A DNA stretch of 64,000 bases. It comes from Paractinoplanes polyasparticus. GTDB taxonomy: Bacteria; Actinomycetota; Actinomycetes; Mycobacteriales; Micromonosporaceae. The first letter of the stretch is position 1. Every line of letters starts with the position of its first letter. The notes under the pieces are model-generated. The model made no database searches. It was given only the letters and a program-made list of their open reading frames with translations, and had not been told where the DNA came from. Positions 1-7,422 of the stretch are shown one piece after another. The translations under genes and the position numbers were made by a program. The stretch is taken from the NCBI RefSeq assembly GCF_019710575.1, contig NZ_JAHWFK010000003.1, positions 1-64,000 on the forward strand, given 5' to 3'.

Positions 1-54
1 AGCCCTCGCCAGCAGCTACCGGCGGACGTGACCCGGTGTGTCGCCGACCCGGTG

Positions 55-77
55 AACGTTCGTGGCCACCGCACTAG
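55..77. repeat. Solo copy of the end of the TnpB element found at 46 kb
   Basis: Reverse-complemented, these 23 bases match the left end of the element at 46039-46061 at 22 of 23 positions, and the right end at 47224-47246 at 20 or more. Upstream bases (GACCCGGTG) also resemble the sequence inside the left end (GACCCGTG). It probably marks the right end of another copy whose body lies left of the window, or a solo scar. Confidence 0.6.
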
Positions 78-130
78 CCAGCCACATCCACCAGCACAGA
101 CCGGGACACGGAGCAGTCTTGCCGCCTCGA

Positions 131-166
131 GCGCGCATTATCGGCGGCAGAAGAGCGCACTCGATC
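131..166 (+). repeat. Dispersed intergenic repeat, copy 1
   Basis: Member of a short repeat family whose core reads TCGGCGGCAGAAGAGCGCAC here. It is preceded by a CG-rich arm ending in GCGCGCATTA. Similar copies lie at 561-602, 3068-3104, 3825-3866, 4470-4506 and 12770-12815. Confidence 0.5.
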
Positions 167-188
167 TGACCTATGAGAAGATCCCGAG

Positions 189-524
189 GTGTCTCATTCT
201 GTGCCACGGACCGTCAAGGTCAACGCCGCCTCCTGCGGTATCTGTGGTAACCCGCTGGACGATTGTCATGGCGTTGATGGCCACAGCGGCGACGGGGGCG
301 TGACCGGCAAGAGAGTCGAATATGTCGTTGTCGGTAAGCGCGGCGGCATCGCCGATTTTCGTGAGACCGACGGCGACTCGAAGGTACGCAGGACTGACGC
401 GGCGACCTTGGCGTTTGAGCTAGGCGTCGATGAGTCGGCCCTTCCGGGATGCCGGTTCAGTTGCTGGGTGGAACGCGCAGAATACGGCGTGATCAGGAGC
501 AACTTCACGCTCTCGGTGAAGTAA
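189..524 (+). CDS. Small hypothetical protein with a Cys-rich N-terminus
   Basis: About 111 residues; the product is not recognised. The N-terminal part carries CGICGNPLDDCHG, a CxxC followed by a nearby Cys and His, which could bind a metal. The rest is a mixed alpha/beta sequence with a final FTLSVK strand. A GTG at 201 is an alternative start and has a GAGG about 11 bases upstream. GC content is below that of the later part of the window. The gene stands alone between two copies of a dispersed repeat and is probably a cargo or immunity-type gene of the accessory region. Coding potential is judged from the amino-acid composition only. Confidence 0.55.
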   Translation: MSHSVPRTVKVNAASCGICGNPLDDCHGVDGHSGDGGVTGKRVEYVVVGKRGGIADFRETDGDSKVRRTDAATLAFELGVDESALPGCRFSCWVERAEYGVIRSNFTLSVK

Positions 525-560
525 TCCCGGGTTGCCGGGGACCCAACGGAGCCGCGCAAC

Positions 561-602
561 CGCCAGCCGCGCACGGCCAGCGGCATGAGAGTGCGCTCAA
601 TC
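561..602 (+). repeat. Dispersed intergenic repeat, copy 2
   Basis: Reads CGCCAGCCGCGCACGGCC followed by AGCGGCATGAGAGTGCGCTC. It lies downstream of the 189-524 gene in a gap that otherwise holds nothing recognisable. Confidence 0.55.
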
Positions 603-726
603 TTGACTGCATCTAATCATTTGCCAGCGTGGTCCGCGGCGCCGGCGTTGCCCACCGGTCCGGCGAGAGGAAGCTGCAGGTTGCAACGGGTTCGCCGGGC
701 AGCTGGTCGCCCTGCGCCCCGGCCTG

Positions 727-1392
727 CTACTCCGCGCGCGGGGGCGTGAGGAGGCCGCGCTGGGCTAATTCCGTCAGCAGTTGGTCATTGTCGCGGTAGT
801 GGACCGTGGCGATGCCCGCCTCGGCGGCCCCGGCGAGGTAAGTGACTTTGTCGTCGACAAACAGGCACTGGTACGCGCGGCGGCGCACCCGCATCAGAAC
901 GGCGTCGAAGAACGACCTGTAAGGTTTGCGGCTACGAAGTTCGTGAGAGATCAAGATGCCCGCTATCGCCGGGTGTCCTGCGTAGAGCTGCCTAACCTTG
1001 GCTCCTCGGACGGCTTCCTGGTTGGTGGCTAGAAAGATCTGTGCCACAGCAATCTGCGGCAGACATTCGAGTAGCTGCTCGTTGACGGCGATGTTGCCGG
1101 TCACCCACCGGTCGAGGAACTGCTCAGCGCTAAGACCGGTCACGTGGCGGGGTAGCAACCGTCGGACGACATCGACCAAATCACCGTCGCCGACCAGCGT
1201 TCGCTCCTCGCCCGGATCCTGCAGCAGCTCTCGCTGAAACGCAAGGAAGCCCGACGCCCACCGGTAGTCGCGCTCAATCTCAACGATGAACTCAGGCCGC
1301 GGGAACTGCAGAACCCCGTCGACGTCCAGCAGCAGGGTGTCAATCACCTCAAGCACTGTACGTACGGTGCCGACAGGATGGACCGGCGTCAC
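727..1392 (-). CDS. HAD-superfamily hydrolase
   Basis: A 221-residue protein with haloacid dehalogenase motif I (LLLDVDGVLQ, near residue 22), where the first Asp is the expected nucleophile. Motif II is likely the FLATNQEAV stretch, with the Lys of RSRKPYRSFF and the acidic CLFVDDK motif further on. This order matches HAD phosphatases of subfamily I with a helical cap. The substrate cannot be inferred. The annotated start is a GTG; a later GTG just before IDTLLLDVDG is possible. It is monocistronic, separated from neighbours by intergenic DNA, and ordinary in length for the family. Confidence 0.8.
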   Translation of the reverse strand: MTPVHPVGTVRTVLEVIDTLLLDVDGVLQFPRPEFIVEIERDYRWASGFLAFQRELLQDPGEERTLVGDGDLVDVVRRLLPRHVTGLSAEQFLDRWVTGNIAVNEQLLECLPQIAVAQIFLATNQEAVRGAKVRQLYAGHPAIAGILISHELRSRKPYRSFFDAVLMRVRRRAYQCLFVDDKVTYLAGAAEAGIATVHYRDNDQLLTELAQRGLLTPPRAE

Positions 1393-1502
1393 CGTACGTC
1401 AGCCGTAACGTCGTCTGTTCAGCGCATACCATGCGGCAAATGAGGTCACTCGATCTTGGTTATGGCAGCCGGGGACTGAGTCTTTCGCTACCACGCGCTG
1501 GT

Positions 1503-1660
1503 ATGAACGCCACGTCAGTCGTCGCTGTGGCCGGAATCGTCGGCACCTTGGTCGGTACGGTTATCGGTCCAGCCATGACCGCGCGGCTGGCAAGCGGCAA
1601 CGAGCATCGGGCTCGACTACGCGACGCTCGGACGAAGCCGTTCATCGAAATCAATATTGC
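1503..1660 (+). pseudogene. 5' remnant of a membrane-anchored protein gene
   Basis: The first ~45 codons look genuine. A short start is followed by a hydrophobic segment (VVAVAGIVGTLVGTVIGPAM) and a basic stretch (NEHRARLRDARTK). This arrangement is common in small actinomycete proteins with one N-terminal membrane helix and a long cytoplasmic tail. After about position 1650 the composition turns arginine-rich and non-coding, and the frame runs antisense into the next gene. The body of the gene has evidently been lost or replaced. The exact break cannot be placed. Confidence 0.4.
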
Positions 1661-1705
1661 GACGAGTGCCGCTGAACGTCGAGTGCCCAGGCACGGGGGC
1701 AGACG

Positions 1706-2293
1706 TCACTCGCCGTGTTGCTTCATTTTCTCGGCTGCAGTTGCCTGCCGTCGTGCAAGTGCTTCGCGCTCTTCCAACGTCATCGTCGCGACGTGGTCCT
1801 CCCAACGGAGCTGGGATTCAATCGTGGCGATCTCGAGACCGAAGGCGTCCCTCAGTGCCTCGTGCAGGTCAAAGGTGACCGCTCGCAGCGCCTGAGCCGT
1901 CTCCTGCACCGCGGCGACCGATGTGCCCGAAGTAGGAAGAGTGTGGTCACGACGCTTGCTGCGCATCAGCACTGGACCCTCGGGCCCACCGAAGGCCCAT
2001 ACATCGTGGATGAGACGGTTGCGCGCTTCACTGAGAGCTTTCGCTAAGCTGAGGATCTCCGTCAGCCTCGACCGTGCAGGTTCGGTGATCTCGCGATGCC
2101 GCTTCGCCACTGCGGCAGAGTTCTCTATCAGTTCACCGGCCATCATGCCGGCCGCGATCACCGCCGCGTACTTACTACCCACCAGCGCGCAGAGCGCGGC
2201 CCGAAGTTGCATCTCAAATGTCGACGCTGCGTCGACGAGCTCGCCGAGGGCGAGGTATCGGGCATTCGTGTCGGCCTGGCCTGCCAATTCCAT
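1706..2293 (-). CDS. HEPN-like hypothetical protein
   Basis: A 195-residue, mostly helical protein. The central ARNRLIHDVWAFG segment fits the Rx4H signature typical of HEPN domains, in which Arg and His form the RNase active site. Many chromosomal relatives of unknown function share such a segment. The remainder is charged and helical (LEEREALARRQATAAEKMKQ at the C-terminus). No partner nucleotidyltransferase or antitoxin lies next to it, so a toxin role is not supported. The stop faces a truncated gene on the other strand. The start ATG lacks a clear ribosome-binding site. Confidence 0.6.
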   Translation of the reverse strand: MELAGQADTNARYLALGELVDAASTFEMQLRAALCALVGSKYAAVIAAGMMAGELIENSAAVAKRHREITEPARSRLTEILSLAKALSEARNRLIHDVWAFGGPEGPVLMRSKRRDHTLPTSGTSVAAVQETAQALRAVTFDLHEALRDAFGLEIATIESQLRWEDHVATMTLEEREALARRQATAAEKMKQHGE

Positions 2294-2526
2294 CGGAGAA
2301 GGATCTCAGATCGCTTCCATGTAGCGGCTCTCGCCCCGCTCGTGCCGCTCACTCAAAAGTCGGCCACCACGGCCACCAAATCCCTCCGACGTAGAGCTCG
2401 GCTTAGGTCAAAGCAGCATGAATCACCACAGCGTGCGAGCGCGCGGATCGCGGCAGAAGCGGATGCGGAAGAGTGGCCCGAATGCGTCTGAGAGTCATAC
2501 CGATTCGTCCATGCCATCCTGTATCG

Positions 2527-2973
2527 ATGGAAGATCAAGACGATCGAGCTGCCGTTCTGCGCCTACTTACTCAGGCCGAGCGCGCACCAGAGCAGCCGAC
2601 GCCCGGAGGCGCGAGCGAGAATGAGCTCGCCGATCTGGAGCGGCGGCTCGGAGGGCCCTTGCCTATGGAGCTTGTTGAGTGGCTGCGAATTTGCAAGGGA
2701 GAGGCTATCTGCGCTGGTGGTGTATTCGGAGCGCGGCCCGATCGGGAAAACCTTGATATCGCCGCACACCTCACCTTGCATCCGTATTGGCGAGAACTAG
2801 GCTGGCTGCCGGTGGCCGGTGATGGTTGCGGCAACTACTACGTATTTATCAACAGCGGCCGGCTTCGTGGCAAGGTGGCATTCGTCGACACGATGTCGGA
2901 CCCGAACTCCGTCGAAGAGATTGCCGGGCCCAACTTATGGACGTTCTTGAGGTCTCTCCTGATGCGCGGGTGA
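2527..2973 (+). CDS. SMI1/KNR4 (SUKH) family protein, possible immunity protein
   Basis: About 148 residues from the ATG at 2527. An upstream in-frame start exists, but its extra residues are arginine-rich and unlikely. The sequence follows the SUKH pattern: an N-terminal helix with SENELADLERRLGGPLP and ELVEWLRICKG, then a strand region, then WRELGWLPVAGDGCGNYYVF, the family's typical GDGxGNYY-like signature, and a final NLWTFLRSLL helix. SUKH proteins are frequent immunity proteins against polymorphic toxins, and many are orphans. No toxin gene is visible beside it, so immunity is inferred from the family. Confidence 0.8.
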   Translation: MEDQDDRAAVLRLLTQAERAPEQPTPGGASENELADLERRLGGPLPMELVEWLRICKGEAICAGGVFGARPDRENLDIAAHLTLHPYWRELGWLPVAGDGCGNYYVFINSGRLRGKVAFVDTMSDPNSVEEIAGPNLWTFLRSLLMRG

Positions 2974-3067
2974 GTGCACTCAACTCGGCACGAGCGTGCG
3001 TCGCACCACCTGAATAAATCCGTCACCCACTGTCAACGGCCGTTAATCGGAAAGCCTCACTGCCACA

Positions 3068-3104
3068 GTCGCACGCAGTCGGCGGCAGATGAGGGCGCGG
3101 ACTG
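3068..3104 (+). repeat. Dispersed intergenic repeat, copy 3
   Basis: Contains the clearest core of the family, GGCGGCAGATGAGGGCGC, preceded by AGTCGCACGCAGTC. It lies between the SUKH gene and the convergent 3139-3738 gene. Confidence 0.5.
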
Positions 3105-3138
3105 CTGCCAGCGTTTTCCGGACCTTGGAAGCGGCGGG

Positions 3139-3738
3139 TCAGGCCCAGCGCCACGCAGGAAAGCCACGTTCGAGGACTTCGGAGCATTCATGCCAGCGTT
3201 CCCTGGACGTGGCCACTGGGGCCACGATTGACGGTGCCGTCTTCGGATCCGCAGATTCGTTGTAGCCCCAAGCGAACGACGCCAGCAGCGTGATCGGCTC
3301 GGACCTGGATCGTAGAGGAACGGTGACGAGGAACGTGTCCGCACGCCATTCGAGGTGGTGGGCTCCGTTGAGGTTGTTGGACGGCGCGTCATAGATGGCC
3401 GCCGGGTAGCCATGGGCGAAGAACGGTGAGTCCGCCTCGGCCCAGACAGGCCCCGAGTCGACCTCGCTCGCGACCACCTCGTTGGCGTGGTCCCATGTGC
3501 GTCTGGTGTGAACGACTTGGATCCAGCCCGTCAGCTTTCGGTATCCAGCGCCTTCGTAGCTCACTGTCGCCGACATGCTCGGGTACCCCGCCGCCGTTTC
3601 AGGGCCGAACGGCAGACCAGGGAGAATATCGAACCCCGCATCAATTCCATTCACGACCTTCGTGACCAGGACACTGACCTGTCCATCGCGGTCGTGGTGC
3701 CGGAAGGGAATCTGCAACGCCACGGACATGCCCGCCAT
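3139..3738 (-). CDS. Hypothetical protein
   Basis: A 199-residue protein that I do not recognise. It has no signal peptide or membrane segment. Aromatic and beta-rich stretches (TGWIQVVHTRRTWDHAN, ITLLASFAWGYNES) suggest a compact soluble beta fold. A second ATG at 3729 is an equally plausible start. It lies in the accessory zone between SUKH and barstar genes, on the strand of the latter. A role as an immunity-type or phage-derived cargo gene is possible but is only a guess from context. Confidence 0.6.
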   Translation of the reverse strand: MAGMSVALQIPFRHHDRDGQVSVLVTKVVNGIDAGFDILPGLPFGPETAAGYPSMSATVSYEGAGYRKLTGWIQVVHTRRTWDHANEVVASEVDSGPVWAEADSPFFAHGYPAAIYDAPSNNLNGAHHLEWRADTFLVTVPLRSRSEPITLLASFAWGYNESADPKTAPSIVAPVATSRERWHECSEVLERGFPAWRWA

Positions 3739-3824
3739 CGTAGGGCTGACCAGATGTCCTCCGCTCGACTTGAAGTTGCACAGGGACGAAACGCACTAGC
3801 GTCACAGCGCGTGGCCGCGCGCTC

Positions 3825-3866
3825 GACCCGACGTACACTCTCGGCGGCCATGAGAGGGCGCTGACT
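3825..3866 (+). repeat. Dispersed intergenic repeat, copy 4
   Basis: Core reads TCGGCGGCCATGAGAGGGCG, preceded by GACCCGACGTACACTC. It sits just past the stop of the barstar-family gene. Confidence 0.5.
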
Positions 3867-3878
3867 AGCGCCGGGACA

Positions 3879-4169
3879 CTACCCGAGTTCGTACGTGAAA
3901 CGGTCGGTCCGTTGGAAGGCCGCGTCCTGTTCGACGGTCTTCTGGAGTATCCGTTCGATGCGATCAAACGTCAGCGGGCCCATCGCGGCGCGGCTGGTTC
4001 CGGATGCAGCCCAATGCAAGTGGACAGGCCGCTCGACGTCGGCACTCAGCCGATCCCACAACGCGTCCAGGTTCGCGCCGTAGTGGCGGCCGAAGTCAAG
4101 CAAGGCCGCCAGCTCGCGGTGAAAGTCGCGCTCAGGCTTCACCCGGTTGCCATCGAGGACTACTTGCAC
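3879..4169 (-). CDS. Barstar-family RNase inhibitor (immunity-type)
   Basis: A 96-residue protein with the barstar pattern. It opens with a strand (MQVVLDGNRV), followed by a helix and the hallmark FGRHYGANLDALWDRLSADV, equivalent to the YGxNLDALWD helix that plugs the barnase active site. A second strand (VHLHWAASG) and a C-terminal helical region complete the fold. Barstar length is about 90 residues, so the protein is complete. No barnase-like gene is visible next to it; the upstream segment holds only a broken gene. It is therefore best called an orphan immunity protein. Confidence 0.8.
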   Translation of the reverse strand: MQVVLDGNRVKPERDFHRELAALLDFGRHYGANLDALWDRLSADVERPVHLHWAASGTSRAAMGPLTFDRIERILQKTVEQDAAFQRTDRFTYELG

Positions 4170-4446
4170 CCGAGGATGCTATCGACCACGCTAGCGGCTC
4201 CCGCCGACGGTCGCACGCTCTCCGCGGCCAGAAAAGGATGCGCGATCTTGGAAGCAATTCCGTTGCTATGCCCGGTGGACCTCCGGCACCGTCGAGCAGA
4301 ACGCGACTCGCGGCAGCTCGGTACACCTCGTACCGCCAACGGCGACCGTCCTCGAACGCGGCCCCGTCCAGGACCTACCCTACAAGGGGACGGGTGGCGG
4401 TCACATTCGTGAGGTTCTCCCCGAGCCAAACCGCCGCCCGTCTCAA
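4170..4446 (-). pseudogene. Relic gene interrupted by TAG
   Basis: Reading from a TTG at 4446 with GGAG just upstream, the frame gives coding-like sequence (WLGENLTNVTATRPLVG). It then meets a TAG at 4375-4377 and continues with plausible coding sequence (EDGRRWRYEVYRAAASRVLL). It runs into the start of the barstar gene. The position, directly upstream of an immunity gene on the same strand, is where a cognate toxin would normally lie. The relic is too short and unlike barnase to identify. Confidence 0.3.
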
Positions 4447-4469
4447 CTCCTCACGCCCAGCGCACCCTG

Positions 4470-4506
4470 GCCGCGCCTTGTCTGCGGCATGAGGGTGCAC
4501 TCGTCA
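4470..4506 (+). repeat. Dispersed intergenic repeat, copy 5
   Basis: Reads CTGGCCGCGCCTTG followed by TCTGCGGCATGAGGGTGCAC. It matches copy 2 closely over the GCGGCATGAG segment. Confidence 0.5.
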
Positions 4507-4615
4507 CCTTCTCGGCAGTGCAGTTTGATGCTTACCGCCCCGCTGGCCACGCGCATGCCCGGCCAGCACTGGACCGCCTCGCTGCCATAGACGTGGATAG
4601 GCCGTAAATGATCCG

Positions 4616-4646
<31 letters not shown>

Positions 4647-4683
4647 CCGGCGACAACCAGCTCACAACGTCGACCCCACGGGT

Positions 4684-4989
4684 ATGGCAAGCGGCGAGGC
4701 GGGTGTCAAGCTGTGCTACGTCGCGGGCGACGGCGACAGCGATCACCCATATCCCTATCTGGGTGGAACCCCCGCCGGTGCCGCCACCGGAGGAGGGTTC
4801 ATGTTTTCGAACAGCGACGTCAGCGAAGGCTGGTCCGCGGAAGCCGGTTGCAGCGCAGGGTTCATCGCCAGCTCCTGCGGCACGTCCGGACTGAGCGATG
4901 GGATCGACACCTACGCATCAACTCTGAGGGCGATGCGGGAGTCAAGCACACCTTCGGCGCTTACTAGGAGAAACGAGTGGGCAGGGTAA
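4684..4989 (+). CDS. Hypothetical, possibly frameshifted protein
   Basis: About 101 codons with reasonable composition in the middle (GVKLCYVAGDGDSDHPYPYLGG, then glycine- and serine-rich sequence with three Cys). Upstream, the Asn-Gly repeat is in a different frame. Downstream, another frame yields a neat ending (GDAGVKHTFGAY then TAG at 4965-4967), and that stop overlaps the ribosome-binding site of the next gene. This suggests one original gene for a secreted or surface protein, now split by one or two frameshifts. No family is recognised. Confidence 0.35.
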   Translation: MASGEAGVKLCYVAGDGDSDHPYPYLGGTPAGAATGGGFMFSNSDVSEGWSAEAGCSAGFIASSCGTSGLSDGIDTYASTLRAMRESSTPSALTRRNEWAG

Positions 4990-5189
4990 TCGCAGGCATC
5001 GTGCTGCTGACGGGCATTACCGCGATCGTGATGAACCGCCGGTTCGTTCCTCTCCCGGCCAGGAAGGGATCCGCCAACAGTACGCAGGTCAAGGTGTCTC
5101 GGGTCTTTGCCGTGATCGTCGGGGCGTTCCTCGCGGTCGTCGGGCTGTTGGGGCTCTTCGGCACGGACTTCCGAACCCTATTCGGCTGA
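4977..5189 (+). CDS. Small two-helix membrane protein
   Basis: Seventy residues starting at a GTG preceded by AGGAGA. There are two hydrophobic segments (VIAGIVLLTGITAIV near residues 4-18 and VFAVIVGAFLAVVGLLGLF near 43-61), joined by a short basic linker. No family is recognised. It overlaps the end of the preceding reading frame, is followed 18 bases after its stop by a strong terminator hairpin, and may be the last gene of a two-gene unit. Confidence 0.6.
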   Translation: MGRVIAGIVLLTGITAIVMNRRFVPLPARKGSANSTQVKVSRVFAVIVGAFLAVVGLLGLFGTDFRTLFG

Positions 5190-5206
5190 CCGGCCATTTT
5201 AGTGCG

Positions 5207-5238
5207 GTGACAGCCGCCGCTTCGGCGGCGGCTGTCAC
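5207..5238 (+). terminator. Perfect 14-bp stem with TTCG loop
   Basis: GTGACAGCCGCCGC pairs perfectly with GCGGCGGCTGTCAC around a TTCG tetraloop. It lies 17 bases after the stop of the small membrane-protein gene and is preceded by a short T run (CATTTTAG). It has no downstream U tract, as is common in actinomycetes. Confidence 0.85.
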
Positions 5239-5933
5239 TGTGGCCCGTTGACCGGCTTGCTTTCTGGGGATCGAACGTCTCGTGGCGGGGCCGCATCGCC
5301 ACAAGATCGCCGGTCTTTGGCTGTCGTGCCTCGGGGCGCTTCACGGCGTTCAGGCGGTAGATCAGCGCGAAACGGTTCGCCTTGCTTGGTCAAGACTGCC
5401 TGTTCGAAGTCGTAATTCTGGGCACCGATGACTGCACTACTCTCGGCAGTTCAGGACGGCGGCCGGCCGAGTGCGCAGACCACCGCGCGTGACGGCGCAG
5501 CGTTGCCGGCGCGCACGGACGGCGGCAAATCCGGATGCCGGCGTAGGGGTCCGCGGGGTTCAATTCGCAACTGTGGTGAAGGAGAAAGGCGGCGGTATTG
5601 CCGAGACGGAAGATCCTGGAAACGTGGGACCACGACCTTCCCGGCCTTGACGACGACCAGCTGCGCGCGCCTGATCATGGCGCAGGGAGCGCGAGCAGTC
5701 GTCGAACCGTTCACCGGGCCGGAACCCCAAGGCTCAACGCGATTGGCGGCAGCGCCGAGAGGCTGTTGAGTTCGAGGCGCAGGGAGCGTGGGCTGTTGTA
5801 GGCATACGGGTCGACGTAGCGTAACTCAGCTTGCCTCCCTGTGGCCGCTCTGCGACCAAATGTGTGCCCCTGAGCTGAGTGAGCGTCACACTTTCCGAGC
5901 CGCTTCGGGAAGGTGCAGCGGCGTTACGAAGGA
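5239..5933. other. Long gap with gene debris
   Basis: No convincing gene. Positions 5490-5541 resemble the dispersed repeat family (GACGGCGGCAAATCCGGATG). From a TTG at 5598 the frame reads PRRKILETWDHDLPGLDDDQ, which looks like the start of a protein, and then degenerates within about 25 codons. Confidence 0.5.
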
Positions 5934-6620
5934 TCAACCCTCTGCCCGACGTTGCTCGGACTTCGCAGGATCAGAAGATGATGGCCTGGTGCGCCTTAAT
6001 GGCGTTTCGAGGATAAGTGGAACGAGGATGTTCAATGCTGAGTGATATTCGGCGAGTAACCTGATCGGGTTCTGCAGCTCCCTGACAGAGAGTCCAGAGT
6101 GCTCTTTTCCCTCACAATCTCGGGCGTTTGCTGCGTATAGCCGTGGCGTCGCCCGGCCCACTAGCTGCATATACCTCACGGTCAGTAAGTCGTCGACCTT
6201 ATGCCAAGCTTCAGCGGGCTCTTCCGTCTCGAAGAGCGCCCTCAACTTGGCCTCCGAGGCTGTACCGATCGAGCGACTCTTGAGGTACTGTGCGTCCAAC
6301 ACCAAGCGCACTTTTTTCAACTCCTGTCGAGATCCTCCATTCTTCGCCCGCCAGTAATGCTGAGTCGAAAGGTACAACTCGGCAGCAGCACTGAGCAATG
6401 GTGTCAGCAACTCCTGTCGCAGCTTGTTGTCCAGCTCGTGCCGCGCGTGCTGCAGCTCGAGGTCCTTCCGCCCATTCTCCGCTTTGTTCGACAATAACCA
6501 TAGCAACCATCCGATGACGCCTGTGCCAACGATGGCACCGGCTATTGGACCCGCCGCCGAGACAAGCAATCGCTCGGACAAAGGCGGGGTTTCCGCGGCG
6601 AAAAACATTCCCATCAGCAT
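5934..6620 (-). CDS. Membrane-anchored hypothetical protein
   Basis: 228 residues. One N-terminal membrane segment (residues about 17-43, AAGPIAGAIVGTGVIGWLLWLL) is followed by a long, charged helical cytoplasmic domain (KDLELQHARHELDNKLRQELL and later helices). The start ATG is supported by GAGGG six bases upstream. The layout resembles that of the broken gene at 1503, a membrane helix near the N-terminus followed by an arginine/lysine-rich helix. GC content is clearly below the window average, consistent with accessory DNA. No catalytic motif is visible and no function is assigned. Confidence 0.65.
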   Translation of the reverse strand: MLMGMFFAAETPPLSERLLVSAAGPIAGAIVGTGVIGWLLWLLSNKAENGRKDLELQHARHELDNKLRQELLTPLLSAAAELYLSTQHYWRAKNGGSRQELKKVRLVLDAQYLKSRSIGTASEAKLRALFETEEPAEAWHKVDDLLTVRYMQLVGRATPRLYAANARDCEGKEHSGLSVRELQNPIRLLAEYHSALNILVPLILETPLRRTRPSSSDPAKSEQRRAEG

Positions 6621-6940
6621 CGCTACCCTCTCTCGTGCTCAATGGCATGGCCATAGTCACTCACGAGTCCAGGGATCGATCAGGCGGATGACCGACAGCC
6701 CTTCTGTCGGATCGAGGCCGGACTTGACCTGTATAGACTAGTGACGCGGCACGAGTGATCGGGTGTCCTCTCATCGGCACGATAGTGCGTCGGGCGCTCG
6801 CGAACGTGCGTCACGTGGCGTGACGGCTCACCGCCGGCAGTCGCGCGCGGTCAGGGCCCAATTCCGGATGCCGGCGCCGGACCTGCTTTCGTGGTTCAAG
6901 GTTCCCGAGACCCATTACGCTCTTGGCACCTTGTCAGCAC
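6621..6940. other. Intergenic gap with a partial dispersed repeat
   Basis: No gene seen. Positions 6818-6850 (TGACGGCTCACCGCCGGC and following) are shared almost exactly with 12764-12790. Positions 6861-6876 (TTCCGGATGCCGGCG) are shared with the repeat-like segment near 5532. Confidence 0.5.
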
Positions 6941-7351
6941 TTAGTGGTCGCGGTACGCCGTCAAAGCCCTCCATAACCGCCGTCGCCAGCTCGTGCGCCG
7001 AGGGTGGAGGAATACTTCGATGTCGTCCAGCGCGTCGGTCACCGTGGCGGCCATGTGTGGGGTCGATCGACGTCGGTGGAGTGCTTCCACCACGCGGGCT
7101 TCGTCCAGCTGCCGATGAACTCTGGCCAGATGTCCCAGGCACGTCGCGGCCAGGGCGCTGACTTGGTGGTCGTCGTGCTGGAGGAGTTCCAGGTGAAGCT
7201 CCTGCAACTCTTTCCAGTCGCCCCGGTCGTAGAGGGCGGTGCCGACCATGGCATCGAGCGCCGTCGGCAGGTCACCGCGATCCAGCGCGGCTCGAACGTC
7301 GGCCGGTGCGGCGGGCGGTGGATTCTGGAAGACGCGATGCTCATACGACAC
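6941..7351 (-). CDS. HEAT-repeat-like small protein
   Basis: About 136 residues from the GTG at 7351; start sites further upstream would overlap the DUF1206 gene. The product is helical with HEAT/armadillo-like pairs: ADVRAALDRGDLPTALDAMV, then LHLELLQHDDHQVSALAATC and LGHLARVHRQLDEARVV. It ends in a basic tail (FLHPRRTSWRRRLWRAL). Similar short helical proteins are widespread in actinomycetes and are often unannotated; some act as immunity proteins, but nothing here shows that. It lies downstream of the DUF1206 gene on the same strand and may be co-transcribed. Confidence 0.6.
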   Translation of the reverse strand: MSYEHRVFQNPPPAAPADVRAALDRGDLPTALDAMVGTALYDRGDWKELQELHLELLQHDDHQVSALAATCLGHLARVHRQLDEARVVEALHRRRSTPHMAATVTDALDDIEVFLHPRRTSWRRRLWRALTAYRDH

Positions 7352-7422
7352 CAATGCATCGTGCCATTGCGGAGGAACGCCGACGGGTCGGGCGGATTCA
7401 GGATCATCGGCGCGGGCGGGTC

